Positions 1 to 10,467 of a stretch of 64,000 bases of DNA are shown in pieces; position 1 is the first letter of the stretch, and every line of letters starts with the position of its first letter. The notes beneath the pieces were generated by a model that worked only from the letters and a program-made list of their open reading frames with translations, was not told the DNA's origin and did not search any database. The position numbers and the translations under genes were made by a program. The stretch covers positions 1,674,001 through 1,738,000 of the forward strand of contig JANCIK010000010.1 of the NCBI GenBank assembly GCA_028532985.1. The letters run 5' to 3'. Source of the DNA: Stropharia rugosoannulata (taxonomy: Eukaryota > Basidiomycota > Agaricomycetes > Agaricales > Strophariaceae).

Positions 1-763
1 TTTTCAGTCTTGAACAAGTTCGCCGGGGCTTGGAATGTGCAAAAACATATTCCTGTTGTAAAGAATGTTCACAAAATCATCGAAAGCGCCGATTTCTTGC
101 AACCTTACGACGAGTATAAGTATGCCCCACAAGCTTCTTTCATATCATGAGGAGGACTTGATTAATTGAGTCATTTCTTCAGACGAACTGTAGGCAATGA
201 AGTCTTTCATTATCACGGTACAACTCGACTATGCGAACTTGGAACAACTACCACCAAACTGTGCAATCAACCTGAATGTGCTTTGTGTTCCATACTGCGA
301 ACATCTTTCAAGACAAGTCTTGCGAATCCTAAGGGAGCGTAAGCTTCGATCTTCACTTTTCAGAAATATGCAGGTTTGATTTAACGTAAACTAACTAGAT
401 TCGGACCTGGTATTTATTCCTCGTCAGCCGCGAATAAGTATTGTTATTTTTCTGAAAAAACAGCAACAATACGGTTCTAACTCAATGTTTTCGAAGGGCT
501 TACCGCTACTGCGAGAAAGGCAAGGGTGCCATCATTTTGGCCAAAGTAATCCTTGGAAAAGTCTGCCAAGTCCAGCAGTTTAAAGAAGTGAATTCATGCC
601 CTCCAGAATACAATTCGGTATGTCTTTACGTGGAAGCGATATGTAGCAAGACAGCTAAACAGGGAGCTATAAGGTTGTTTTTGACAAGTATAATGGAACA
701 TTGAATGTGACTGTTGTATACTCGGATGACGCGATTCGTCCTGTATTTTTGATAACCTTTTAA
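1..763 (+). pseudogene. 3' part of a PARP-like (HYHGTTR-type) gene, frames disrupted
   Basis: The gene enters from the left edge. Plausible exons are 1-113, 183-338, 399-437, 464-617 and 663-763 (stop TAA at 761). The conceptual protein has GNEVFHYHGTTRLCELG, a cysteine-rich CALCSILRTSF stretch, FGPGIYSSSAANK, ILAKVILGKV and a C-terminal VVYSDDAIRP block. This order matches the C-terminal ADP-ribosyltransferase-like (PARP fold) domain of a large Agaricomycete family. The frame breaks near 507-510, where one extra G seems to separate FSK from AYRYCEKGKG. It breaks again at the 618-662 intron, where the downstream exon is two bases out of phase. The proposed 438-463 intron (26 nt) is also too short. 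I infer a decayed copy, although wrong exon borders could mimic this. The full N-terminus is outside the window. Confidence 0.55.
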
Positions 764-1135
764 CTCGAATTAATCAATCTATTAGCCTACATAAGCATGT
801 GAGTAGTCAGCCCTGAAACGAAACCAACTTGAGATCTTAAGAGCTAGACCAATATACTAACTGAGCAATTGGTTCATTGTCCCTACTCAAACTACTCGAG
901 TACTAGCCTTTCTTTCTCGTGTCTTCCGCCTGTTCGGATCAAGGATTCAAGCTTCAAGTCCGGATAAGGAAACTCATTTGGAGGGCTAATTGTCGTGTTT
1001 GTCACGTGTGCGCGTTCAACTCAAACCTCCATTTTACTATTAGAGTCATTCACAGTTTCTCGACTGTGCTTCGTTTTATATGATATCTGAACCATTTCCT
1101 TTCGTATCTAGACCTAATATAACATCACTCTAAAG
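764..1135. other. Intergenic spacer with the GEN1 promoter side
   Basis: This 370-bp gap lies between the PARP-like relic and the GEN1-type start codon. I see no open frame, repeat or RNA gene in it. It presumably contains the promoter of the downstream nuclease gene, but no element such as a clear TATA box stands out. Confidence 0.4.
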
Positions 1136-4117
1136 ATGGGGGTGGCAGGCCTGTGGGATGTATGTTCTGGCTCAATATTCGTTGTTCTACAGTTAATTAG
1201 TGCAACACTTAGGTCCTCAAACCCGCTGCGCAAGTTCGTTCTCTGACAGACATTGCCATTAAAGATGGCTTTGAGGCAAATCCTGACGGAAAACGGGGAT
1301 TTAGAATTGGAATCGACGCTAGCATTTGGTTTTTTCATGCGGAATACGGTCGGGAGGGCGAAAATCCCGTCCTACGCACGCTGTTCTTCCGTTGTGCCAC
1401 TCTTATGCACACCACCTTTCTTCCAATATTTGTGTTTGATGGACCCAAACGTCCCGAAGTAAAAAGAGGAAAGAAGATCAACAGGACACCTCATAAACTC
1501 ATCCCGGGTATGAAACAGATTGTTGAAGCGTTTGGGTTTGAATGGAGAACGGTGAGTCCTTGCCATGCTACATGCTTTATCCATACGTTAAAAGATATAG
1601 GCACCCGGTGAAGCAGAAGCTGAGTTAGCATATCTCAATAGAATAGGTGTCATAGATGCTGTTCTCTCCGACGATGTTGACAACTTTCTATTTGGCGCAA
1701 CTATGGTCATCCGCAAGTATGTGTCCTTCTGTCAAGCCTGATACTTTCTCAAACACATATATGATAGCACGAGCAACACCCTTTCTGGGAACCGCGCAAA
1801 TCCAGCCCTCAACTCTGCGGGGAAGGATGACGGAAACCATGCTCGCGTCTTTCGGATTGAAGATATCTCGAACCATCCCGACGTCCAGCTTACTCGGGGT
1901 GGCATGATCCTCATTGGGCTTATGAGTGGAGGGGACTATGAACAGGGTGGCTTAGCTCGCTTTGGTGTTTCTACGGCCCATGGCCTTGCTAAATGCGGCT
2001 TTGGTGACACCCTATATGAAGCAGCTCGCACAATGGAACGCGATGAACTGGCAGAATTTCTTGTATCTTGGAGGCAGGGCCTGAGACATGAATTGCGAAC
2101 TGATTCTCAAGAAATACTTGGTCGCAAACACGTCGCCCTATCCAAAGCTATTCCCGAGGACTTTCCGGACATCGATATTCTACTCTCTTACGTTGATCCT
2201 ATCACCTCCGAGAGTATGGGCCGGGAGAGCAACAACACGAAACTGACGTGGTCAAAAGAGCCCAATGTATCCAAGCTTGCCGAGACCTGTGAACTTCACT
2301 TCGAGTGGGGGTACAAAGAAGCCATTGTCAAGCGCTTCCGCACGGTCATCTGGCACTCTATCGTTTTGCGCATTCTGCGAAGGGCAGTCTTGAATGTAGA
2401 CGCCAGAGCTGCCAGGTCACAGCACCAAATATTGCAAACACCTAGAAAGAAGAAACCCAGGGAGGGGGTAGTTCCCTGCGGGACCCCCTCAAAGATGATT
2501 GCCAGGCATTTTGCGTCTTTGGGTCTCAACAGTCCGCAAAAGCAAGGATCAGACGAATCCTCTGGGGAAGAGGACGAAAAAGAAAGGCTTATCATAAATA
2601 TCCACTCCTCTCGTACACATGTTTCAACAGATGGGCTCCTCGAATATCGGTTAGAGATTGCACCAGCACAATTGGTGAGATTGGCGGAGGCTGGAGTGAG
2701 AGGACTACGCGATTCGGAAGGTCCGGATGAATGGGCTTCAGAGAAAGAGGATGACGATGATATACCCAAGAAGGGGAAAGGGAAGCAAGTCGATCCTCAG
2801 TCTCATCTTCGAGTGTGGATGCCCGCCTGCATGGTGAGACTGGCAGAGCCGGCCCTTGTACAGCAGTATGAAGAGAAGGAAGAAGAGAAAAGGCGACGAA
2901 GGGAAAAGAAGGGTACACGCCGGGTTGCTGCTGTTAATGATACGGAGGCCACGACAAAGGAGAAGCGCCCGCGGAAGAATACGAAGAAGACAGCTGCAGC
3001 TCCTGTGTTACCACCTCCGCCAATTAGCGAACTGGATGACGATTTATTCGTCTCCCCTCCGTTACAAAGGACGAGAGTGACAAGCCCCGTCGCGGAATGT
3101 CCTCGCGTTATTTCTATTTCTCTCTCTGATGATGATGGTGATTCTTCGGACTCTTCCCTGCCCTCACCCTGCCGTTTGTTTGCTCCGAACGTCGGCACAC
3201 AAGTGCATGACTCCCCATTAGTAGGCACATTGAAGACTACGGGCTTGAACACGAGGAATGCGTTTTTGTCCTCTCCTGTATCTACACGAATCGGCATCAA
3301 GGACCTCACCAAGAAGAAAAAGCCTGCTAATCCGGTGACAGATATAAAGTCTCTCTGTGCTATCATTCAAAAACCAGCAACACCGCCAAAGACAAATGCA
3401 GGGAAGACGCCTGCTAGTCTCACAGCCACAGAGTTATTGATAGTGCCAGATAGTGAACCTGCTAGGGCTAAACTTCGCACATCCCTGCAAAACAAGGGCA
3501 TCCCCATCGACTTTGGGGTTCCTCCTCTTGCCAGCACGTCATCATTGCCGCAGAAAGCATCTCCACCCTCTTTGACTAGGTTCAATGTGCCGGTACTGCG
3601 TAATATCAAGCCTCCGGAAACCGATACTTTATCTCTTTCCGATGACAATGATTATGATCCTATAATATGGAATAAAAACCCTCCATCTAACAAAATAGGG
3701 CTATCGTCACCATCGAAAAGAAAATCTTATACACCTGCGTCATCTCATTCCGAATCAGAGCATACCGGTCGTCAGCATAAATCTCCCCGCAAGTATACAT
3801 CGCACACTGCGTCCAAAGATACTAGGCGCCCTCAGTCTCCCTCTCCCATTCCTTCAACTTCAACCTCCCGACTGTCTATCAAGCCGGCGTGCAACGTCAT
3901 AGAGATATCGGACTCGGACTCAGATATTTCGACGCCCACTACCAACCTGCGGAAGCTCCCGCCATTGCTCGCCGCACGAGCGCGCGCCCAAGCCAGGGCA
4001 GCGTCCAAGACGTCTTCGACCAGTTCTACATCCACTCTAGCAGTCTCCAGTCGGCTTAGTAGTAGCAAAGGGAAACACTTAGTGACGTATTCGGATGATA
4101 TCATAGATCTTACTTAA
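1136..4117 (+). CDS. GEN1: GEN1/Yen1-type Holliday junction resolvase (XPG/FEN1 family)
   Basis: A structure-selective endonuclease that cuts Holliday junctions and other branched DNA in the nucleus. Exons are 1136-1159, 1213-1551, 1601-1716 and 1768-4117, giving about 942 residues. Every junction is GT..AG and stays in frame. The start MGVAGLWD is the invariant XPG-family N-terminus, which fixes the ATG at 1136. The N-nuclease block has GIDASIWFF (Asp about residue 43) and FVFDGPKRPEVKR. The I-region has APGEAEAELAYL (acidic pair about 125-129) and LSDDVDNFLFGA (about 143-151), then the helix-two-turn-helix SGGDYEQGGLARFGV near residue 213. All catalytic acidic residues are present. A chromodomain-like segment follows (EYRLEIAPAQLVRLAE, WMPACMVRLAEP). 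The C-terminal half is a long Ser/Pro/Lys-rich disordered tail, typical of fungal Yen1-like proteins and their cell-cycle phosphorylation. A single-copy host gene, apparently intact. Confidence 0.93.
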
Positions 4118-4347
4118 CACTATTTCTTTTCTCATTTTTGTAACTTATAGGGACTCATATACCATAAATTGAATGAAGTGGAAGTCGTTTATACTATAAC
4201 AGGAACTCTCGACGCGTTCTTTAGTCTTACCGTTGATACAATGGTCTTACTTCGTTCCGTAGTCTGTCTGGTATTATATAATAAGGGATTCCACTGTATT
4301 AATACAGGAATAATGGAAAAGAAAGCTGGACATCACAACTATTAAGT
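4118..4347. other. Convergent intergenic spacer
   Basis: A short AT-rich gap between two genes that end tail to tail. It presumably holds both 3' untranslated regions and polyadenylation signals. No other feature is seen. Confidence 0.4.
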
Positions 4348-5438
4348 CTAGACGCTGCAAGTTATTGAATCCAGTTTGCGCCTTATCTCCATCGTAGACA
4401 TTGGCATATCGGAATCTAGATATGATCCTTCGATGTTATCGATGGTGCAATTGCAAGCGCGCCCGTCTGGGGGAGCAAGGTCGCTAATTGTACGAGTCAA
4501 GAATGTCGCCTGGAACCCTGTTCCGGTGAATCTTCCAGCGTAGCCATTTAGTGAAGAAGCTGTAGTGTCGTGTGGATTGGTCCATGCATTTTGTGAGCGT
4601 AGGTTGAGGACGATACGCGAGACCATAACAGCCGTAAGAAGCTGACTGAATGAGGCACCGATGGCCTTGAGATCGCTTTCTGCGAGCTAAAGATGAATGA
4701 GTAATTGGAGACAAAGTATTTTAGTAGGCCGCCCACAAAATACAACAGCGTGTTCAATAAGTTGGCCATAAAGATGGCAAGAAAGTATGCCGAGCCATCA
4801 CGGACAAATATATGGATGGTCCTGCCAGTATACACGTAAGGCTTAATGGATATGTTAAAGAGCACAGTATATGACAACGTACGGCACCTTCCCTGAGTTC
4901 AGGAGATACATACGCGTACGCCACAGTGTAAGGCCGAATATTACAGTATCTGTTACTAGGGGGCCAACCCAGACAAGTGCTAGAGAACCACACCATACTA
5001 TCAGTATAGTAGAAAGGGAAACGTAGAAATTTTAGCCTACGCAATAGAGGTCCCTTTCCTGTAAGGATACAACCTACCAAATTAGTGTAAGATTTATCTT
5101 TTAGGCTACAAGATAGGATGGCAAACCAGTTAACATAGGCGGTAGCTCCGCCACTAAATTTCTTAGATATTAGCAAAAGGATGATTGCTTTGCGCGCCAA
5201 CCTACTCACTGGTACCTGAACGAAGCCCCACCGCCGAGGTTACGATTTGGACCACCCAGAATAGCATTAACACAGTCAAGATCACCGCGGATCGCCCGTA
5301 TAGGGCATAGACTCGCAAAATCATGATCACTAAAAATATTGACCAGAACATATTATGATGGGTCGGGGACATGTTTCCGTGAAACCACTTACGCTGGCAA
5401 ACTTCGATAATGAATTGAGTTTCAGAGTTTATACAGCT
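4348..5438 (-). CDS. DUF6533-type multi-pass membrane protein, 5' exons missing
   Basis: Read on the minus strand, seven exons splice in frame: 5438-5393, 5329-5216, 5153-5127, 5073-5041, 4979-4883, 4821-4737 and 4686-4348. Diagnostic stretches are LRVYALYGRSAVILTVLMLF, the hydrophobic WVVQIVTSAVGLRSG, GCILTGKGPLLPLVWVGPLV, TVIFGLTLWRTRMYLL, IFVRDGSAYFLAIFMANLLN and FSQLLTAVMVSRIVLNLRS. This order matches a very common Agaricomycete family of seven-helix proteins of unknown function (DUF6533 N-terminus). The first two helices, with the usual acidic DDE-type motif, are not found upstream of 5438. The gene is therefore probably 5'-truncated or its first exons have diverged. One donor (at 5126, GTTTGC) is weak. 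Function unknown; membrane location inferred from the helices. Confidence 0.7.
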
Positions 5439-5820
5439 CTACATCGGCAAAAAGTCGCATGTCATGCAATCCCCTCCAATTAGTTACATACCCGTCCAAT
5501 TGGTTATATAAGCGCCATTGTCCGTTTGTCAAATGCCAGAAAGCGTTTTCGAATTTATTTTACTTAAGTATTGTACTTAAACAATAATCGGAAAAATGTA
5601 ACTCAATAAACATTACTATAGTGCCCCAGAATTGTCCTGCTTGTAACATGTTCTACCAATACTATTCATTATAACTTGTACAAAAATACAATCGCTTATT
5701 AGATTATAACATTCACGCAATGTGTTCTCATCAATAGACATTCACACCATGTGTTGTAATTGTAATATCAGATGTATTCAGTGGTTATTATAGGTACATG
5801 TAGCATTGAAATCATTACAG
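5439..5820. other. AT-rich intergenic region
   Basis: No full gene is seen. On the minus strand about 5433-5560 stays open for roughly 40 codons (containing WRLYNQLDGYVTNWRG) directly upstream of the DUF6533-type gene. It does not resemble that family's N-terminus. It may be a remnant of another gene or chance. Confidence 0.35.
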
Positions 5821-5945
5821 CACACGAGAGCCGATACGAGAGCAGGTAGACGAGAGCAGGCAGACGAGAGCAGGTAGACGAGAGCAGGCAGACAAGAGCA
5901 GGCAGACAAGAGCAGGCAGACGACAGCCAGTAGACGAGAGAACAA
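5821..5945. repeat. 14-15 bp minisatellite
   Basis: About eight tandem copies of a unit like ACGAGAGCAGGTAGA or ACAAGAGCAGGCAGA, with single-base variants, sit just downstream of the stop codon of the first DUF6698-type gene. The array is visible directly. No function is implied. Confidence 0.85.
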
Positions 5946-5965
5946 TGACAACAAGATGACTATGC

Positions 5966-7825
5966 TTACTTAACGACCTTACCCCTTCCACGGCCTGCAC
6001 GGGCGCGTCCACGGGCACGACCACGACCACGAAGGTAACCTCTTCCATGCGACCGAACGTTTTCCGGGTCGATTTCGTCTTCACCTTCGTTGTCCACGTT
6101 TGCAACTTCTTGTTGCTGAACAGGCAGTATGTTGAGGTCTTGCGCCCCAAGTGGCATCGGAGGAGGCTGCAACGGTGGGACGGTATCCTGGTCGGGCACT
6201 TGGGTGTTAAGTGCCCGACTAGGAGAGCTGGCGGGAGGGGTGGGTGCTGGGTTTGAGGGCGGCCTCTCGCGTGTAGGCGGCTCCTGTTGAGTCTCGGACT
6301 CATTGCCAGTACCCTGTACTCATTAGCTGAGAACTTGCGCTTCAGTATCACAAACGTACCTGCATGCCATCCCGTTCCCCATCTTCTCTTTCGTGATGTT
6401 CCAGTCCCCTTTCAGCTGCAGCTTCGGCTTCGGCTGCACGTTTAGCCGCACGAGCTTTCATTACCCCGGACGGGTCTTCTATGTCGCTATCGTCCTCCGA
6501 GTCTGATGCTTCGGTGTGTTTACGCTTTGTTGCCTGCTTGAGCGCGGGTATAGCACTACACATACTCCATAATCAATGTAACAGATGATAATAAAGTGAC
6601 TATGCTTACTTGGTTAGGAACCGTAAGGTGTCAATTGCCCAGGGGTCTTTCGGATCCCTTTCGAAGTAGTCGACAATAACCGTAAAGAAATGTTGAAGGT
6701 TGAATTTGCCGATTTTTGTCTCCCAGTTAGGCGAGCTAGACAGAGAGAAGTAAATCTGAAAATTTAGTTAGCGACTTGTTGAAAATAAAAATATCATAAA
6801 TACATGACATGCGACATAGGCAACTGTTCTTCCAGTAACAGCGCGCATGCCATGCATTTCGGCTTGACTTGGTTTTGTTTGAGCGCGGCGCCCGTCGTCA
6901 GTGGATGATGGTCCTGTATACACGAGACGGAGACCCTGTGCACGGTTAGTATTAATTACTTGCCGCCTATAGTAAATTTCGTACCTTGATGATTATTTCA
7001 GACTTACAAAGGCCTTTGTCCAGGTTATTTGCGTCATATAATGTACCTTCTGGGTACATAAATGACGGCAGGTCCTTCACTCGAAGCTTAATGCTTCCAT
7101 TCTCGACTTGCTTCATGAAGATTCTGTGGGTTGCAGATATTATCAGAGAAAAGAAAAAAAGAATGGGATCACGTACATGGGATCCTTGTCAAAATCTTCA
7201 ACCATGCTCAGCAGACAAAGTGCACGAGCGGTCACCTTGTGATGAAACCCCCTAAGATCCTTCAATCGATTACTTGCAATAGGCGTATACGAGTTATCCG
7301 GCAAGAAGTCGAGGATGTTTGCCTTGAAAAGGCTTGTGTCGGTGTTCCGGGCGCCGTTCATTCGGTGTCTCATCTGCATATATCAAGGAAATGGTGAGTA
7401 TATGCAGGCAAAGTGATAAGAAACAACGTACATGAGACAAGAACTCGCTATATGCGCAAGAATCATCGTCTTCCTTATAAAATAGGTCCAGTAGGTCAAT
7501 GAATTGGGGATGCAAAGCGACAATCATTTCATATATCTTGATCTCGGGGCCGGAGGTTCTGTTTATTTTCTGTAAGCTTGGAAGGTATCACAATGTTAGG
7601 AGACACTTACGGTGGTTCATAGCCCAGTACACATTCAATGTCGGTGTATGGGTGGATTGATCGTGTTATCCACCCAGCCTTCCTGAAAAAGGGGTCCAAG
7701 GCTATCATACTGAAAGGAACATTAGCTGTGATTTAAGAGTAATATAAAGAAACTCACACTTCATACTTGTCATGGCTTTCCCGTAGGATGCGGACCATTT
7801 CAGCAAGAGGTGTTGAGTCAGACAT
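5966..7825 (-). CDS. DUF6698-type protein with RG-rich tail
   Basis: The start is MSDSTPLAEMVRILRES (ATG at 7825) and the stop is at 5966. I see about eight or nine exons with short introns. The order of blocks is: ALDPFFRKAGWITRSIHPY; an Asp/Ser-rich EMIVALHPQFIDLLDLFYK segment; TSLFKANILDFLPDN; KDLPSFMYPEGTLYD; a core with CKSEIIIKV; then FFTVIVDYFERDPKDPWAID. This is the arrangement of the fungal DUF6698 domain (function unknown). The last exons encode an acidic, Arg/Ala-rich region (basic KATKRKHTEASDSEDD) and an Arg-Gly-rich end (GRGYLRGRGRARGRARAG), which suggests nucleic-acid binding. The next gene upstream on the same strand is a paralogue with the same block order. Whether it belongs to a mobile element is not shown. 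Confidence 0.65.
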
Positions 7826-7936
7826 GGTGGGAGAGGGTGGAAGTACTAAACAGAGAAACGTAGAAGAGATGAGGACGCGTAAGCGCGTGTGACGGCTCAA
7901 ACACGTGACTTTGTCATCCAAGTCCGCTCATTATAG

Positions 7937-8046
7937 ATGACTGAGAGGAATATATTCGCATATATCCTCTGCGCAGAATATATTGGCATATACTTTGCGC
8001 AGAGGATATATGCCAATATATTCTGCGCAGAGGATATATGTCAAGA
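7937..8046. repeat. Inverted and direct copies of a GGATATATGC-type motif
   Basis: CATATATCCTCTGCGCAG near 7958 is followed by the reverse-complement GCGCAGAGGATATATG at about 7995 and again at about 8025, with ATATATTGGCATATA between. The block can fold into alternative hairpins. It lies between the two same-strand DUF6698-type genes, upstream of the first and downstream of the second. Confidence 0.8.
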
Positions 8047-8316
8047 TTTTGTGATCTTTTTCTGTATATTCACATATATTAGATTTTTGAAAAATTCCTT
8101 ACTTTGGATCATGACCTCAGACAATCATTGCGAAATCACACCGTAGCCATGAAGTTTCACAAAATATAGTTATCATTTACACATAGTATCTATTACACGA
8201 GGAGTACAAACAGAAGAGCAGCAAGACAACATAGCACAAAAGACAGCAATAGGTATACATAGAGTTCAAAGCATTACAAAGCAAAGCAAGTTGAAAGCGG
8301 CACATTGAAGAGATAA

Positions 8317-10255
8317 TCAGAGACGACGAGAGGATCGACGAGGCGCCCTAGAAGCAGCAGCTGTAAGTTTTGACTTCTTAGCAGGCTTACGAGGGATTGG
8401 TGAAGGCAGCAGCGTCGAACGGTCTGACAAGTCTGAGAGCTCGGACATGGAGTCGAAGTCCGAGAGTATCTAAAGATATAATTAATGTGAGTACAAGAAT
8501 AATATTCAGGCCATACACTTACATTGTCCTCCGTCCTCCGTTTACCAGTTCCGCTGGTAGCAGTCGCTGATGTTGATAACACGACCGCATCGACTTGCGG
8601 CAGAGTTGCGGAAGGCGTTGCTGGGTGTGGGCGGTTGATGTTCGTTACGTCTGCAAGAGGGACAGAGCGGGCTGGTGATGCAACCCATTTGGCAGTGGGG
8701 TCTGGTTTAACCAATGCTCGAGGAGGTTCATCCGTGGTCGGCTCTGTGGAAGGCGGGTGTTCAATTGGGGCGGTTTTTGCTAGTTTGCGACGGCGATCGA
8801 AGATGCATATGTATGGCTTTGAAGCACGCTGGGCAGCAAGCTTCTGGGCCAAATCAACCTCGTCAGCATCTGACTCAAGCTCGTCATCACAGGGGCCCGA
8901 ATCCGAATCCGAGTTGGGATCTGCACTAAGCAGTGCGTGCAGGCCAGGGACGCCTCTGTATGTTATTGTAGTCAGTAGTCACATAAATAAATAAAACACG
9001 TACTTTCGGAGCCACTTTAAAGTGTCCTTGACCCAGAAATCCTTCGGATCTCGCTCAAACATGTTCACAATGTGATTGAAAAATTTGACGTAGTTGAAGT
9101 CGATATCAACTGTTGACCATTTATCCTGGCCGGACAGGGCAAACCGAACCTAGAAACAATATGAGTAATGAACAACATGTCTGGAAATAATACATACTTG
9201 TACACAGGTATATGCAATTGAGCGTCCTGTAATGTGAATTCTATGGGTTCGCGCGCGACATTTCCCTATCGGCATTGAAGGGCTCCAAGCTGTCAACGGA
9301 CCTGTAAAGATATGGCGCCAGGACTGCAGTGAAGAAGTAAGCATATGAACAGTGAAACATAACATTACTCACTGCGATAACAAGAGGACCCAAGAAGAGC
9401 CCGGTGAACTCATCACCATCATTGGGGTCATACAGCAGACCTTCCTCATACAGGAAGGTTGGCAGCTCATGCAAGTATATTGAGATAGTCCCGTCGCGTG
9501 CTCCTTCGATGAAAGCCCTGTATGAAATGTCAGAAGGAATACTAACAGGAGGTCGGGGCTTAACGTACATGGGATTATTGAGGTATTCCGGTCGATGCTT
9601 CCAAGGGCAGAGCAGGCTCGATGTATGTGTGTGAGCCCACCCGCGTGCGACACTCTTGGGCAATTCTTCCTTGATTCCTTCGGCATCTTCAACATCTTCC
9701 TTCAGCCTTGCCAGAAATGAGATAATGGCGGACTTCAGCGTTTTGGTATCGCTTTGACGACCGCATTTAACAGCGTGATCAAGCTAAAATCATTAGTTAG
9801 CACACATATGTATATGCATTCCCAACTCACTAGTTTGGTGAGCACGGATATATGCTCATGGTTCTCGCCGCATGCATTAATAGCGGCTTCGAATAGCGGT
9901 GATATCTCCTTCATCTTCGAAAACTGGTAGATTTCTTCTGTTGTGGGACTGCGGATTACATGGGATATATGTGAGTATATGCACAGAAGTGATGGACTGT
10001 ACATACAGATTTTTGTCATCAGGTTCTGCCTGCCTGCCAGCGTTGATAACCCTGGCCATGGAGGCAAAGGGGTTTACAACTGCTGGAAAGATCCTCGTTG
10101 CCTTACAGAGACGAGCAAGAGGCCCATTTCTAGTTGGATTAGCTCATAATGTACTTAGAAAGAGGAGAAACATACTGTGTTAAAGTCCCCTTCTCCAAAT
10201 CCTCCCTAATCTGTTGCTCAAGAATGGTACCCGTATCGATGGTGTTGTCGGCCAT
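8317..10255 (-). CDS. DUF6698-type protein, second copy
   Basis: The start is MADNTIDTGTILEQQIRED (ATG at 10255); the stop TGA is at 8317. Exons join in frame, for example through NGPLARLCKATRIFPAVV. The protein then has EEIYQFSKMKEISPLFEAA, a linker, RDGTISIYLHELPTFLYEEG, TGLFLGPLVIAV, a core with AWRHIFTGPLTAW and ITGRSIAYTCVQVRFALSG, and FFNHIVNMFERDPKDFWVKD. The last blocks are the recognisable DUF6698 signature. The tail is long and disordered and ends in a basic stretch (PRKPAKKSKLTAAASR). The layout parallels the neighbouring gene at 5966-7825, so the pair is probably an old tandem duplication. It is divergent from the Plavaka transposase gene, with a 212-bp gap between start codons. 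A shared promoter is possible. Confidence 0.65.
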
Positions 10256-10467
10256 GGCAGTAAAGAGCAAGTAAAACATGTCGGACGCGGTTGGGTTGTT
10301 TGTATATTTGTTTGGCAAGGGCTTGTGGCAGCCGACGCGTCCGTCGAAACACGCTAAGTTAGGCACATTAAGCGCTAAGCCCTCATGCCACCGTCTCCCG
10401 TCATTTCTCTGTGATGAATTTCATCCGGAATTATCACCTCATCCTCACTCTTGTCTGTTTTACTCTC

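Noticed and set aside
2296..3366. Minus-strand open frames opposite GEN1
   Set aside because: They are shadows of the low-complexity Ser/Glu/Lys tail of GEN1. Poly-Ser/Phe composition gives open frames on the other strand.
8524..8994. 156-codon plus-strand frame opposite the second DUF6698-type gene
   Set aside because: It is antisense to a well-supported disordered exon and has no independent start context or domain.
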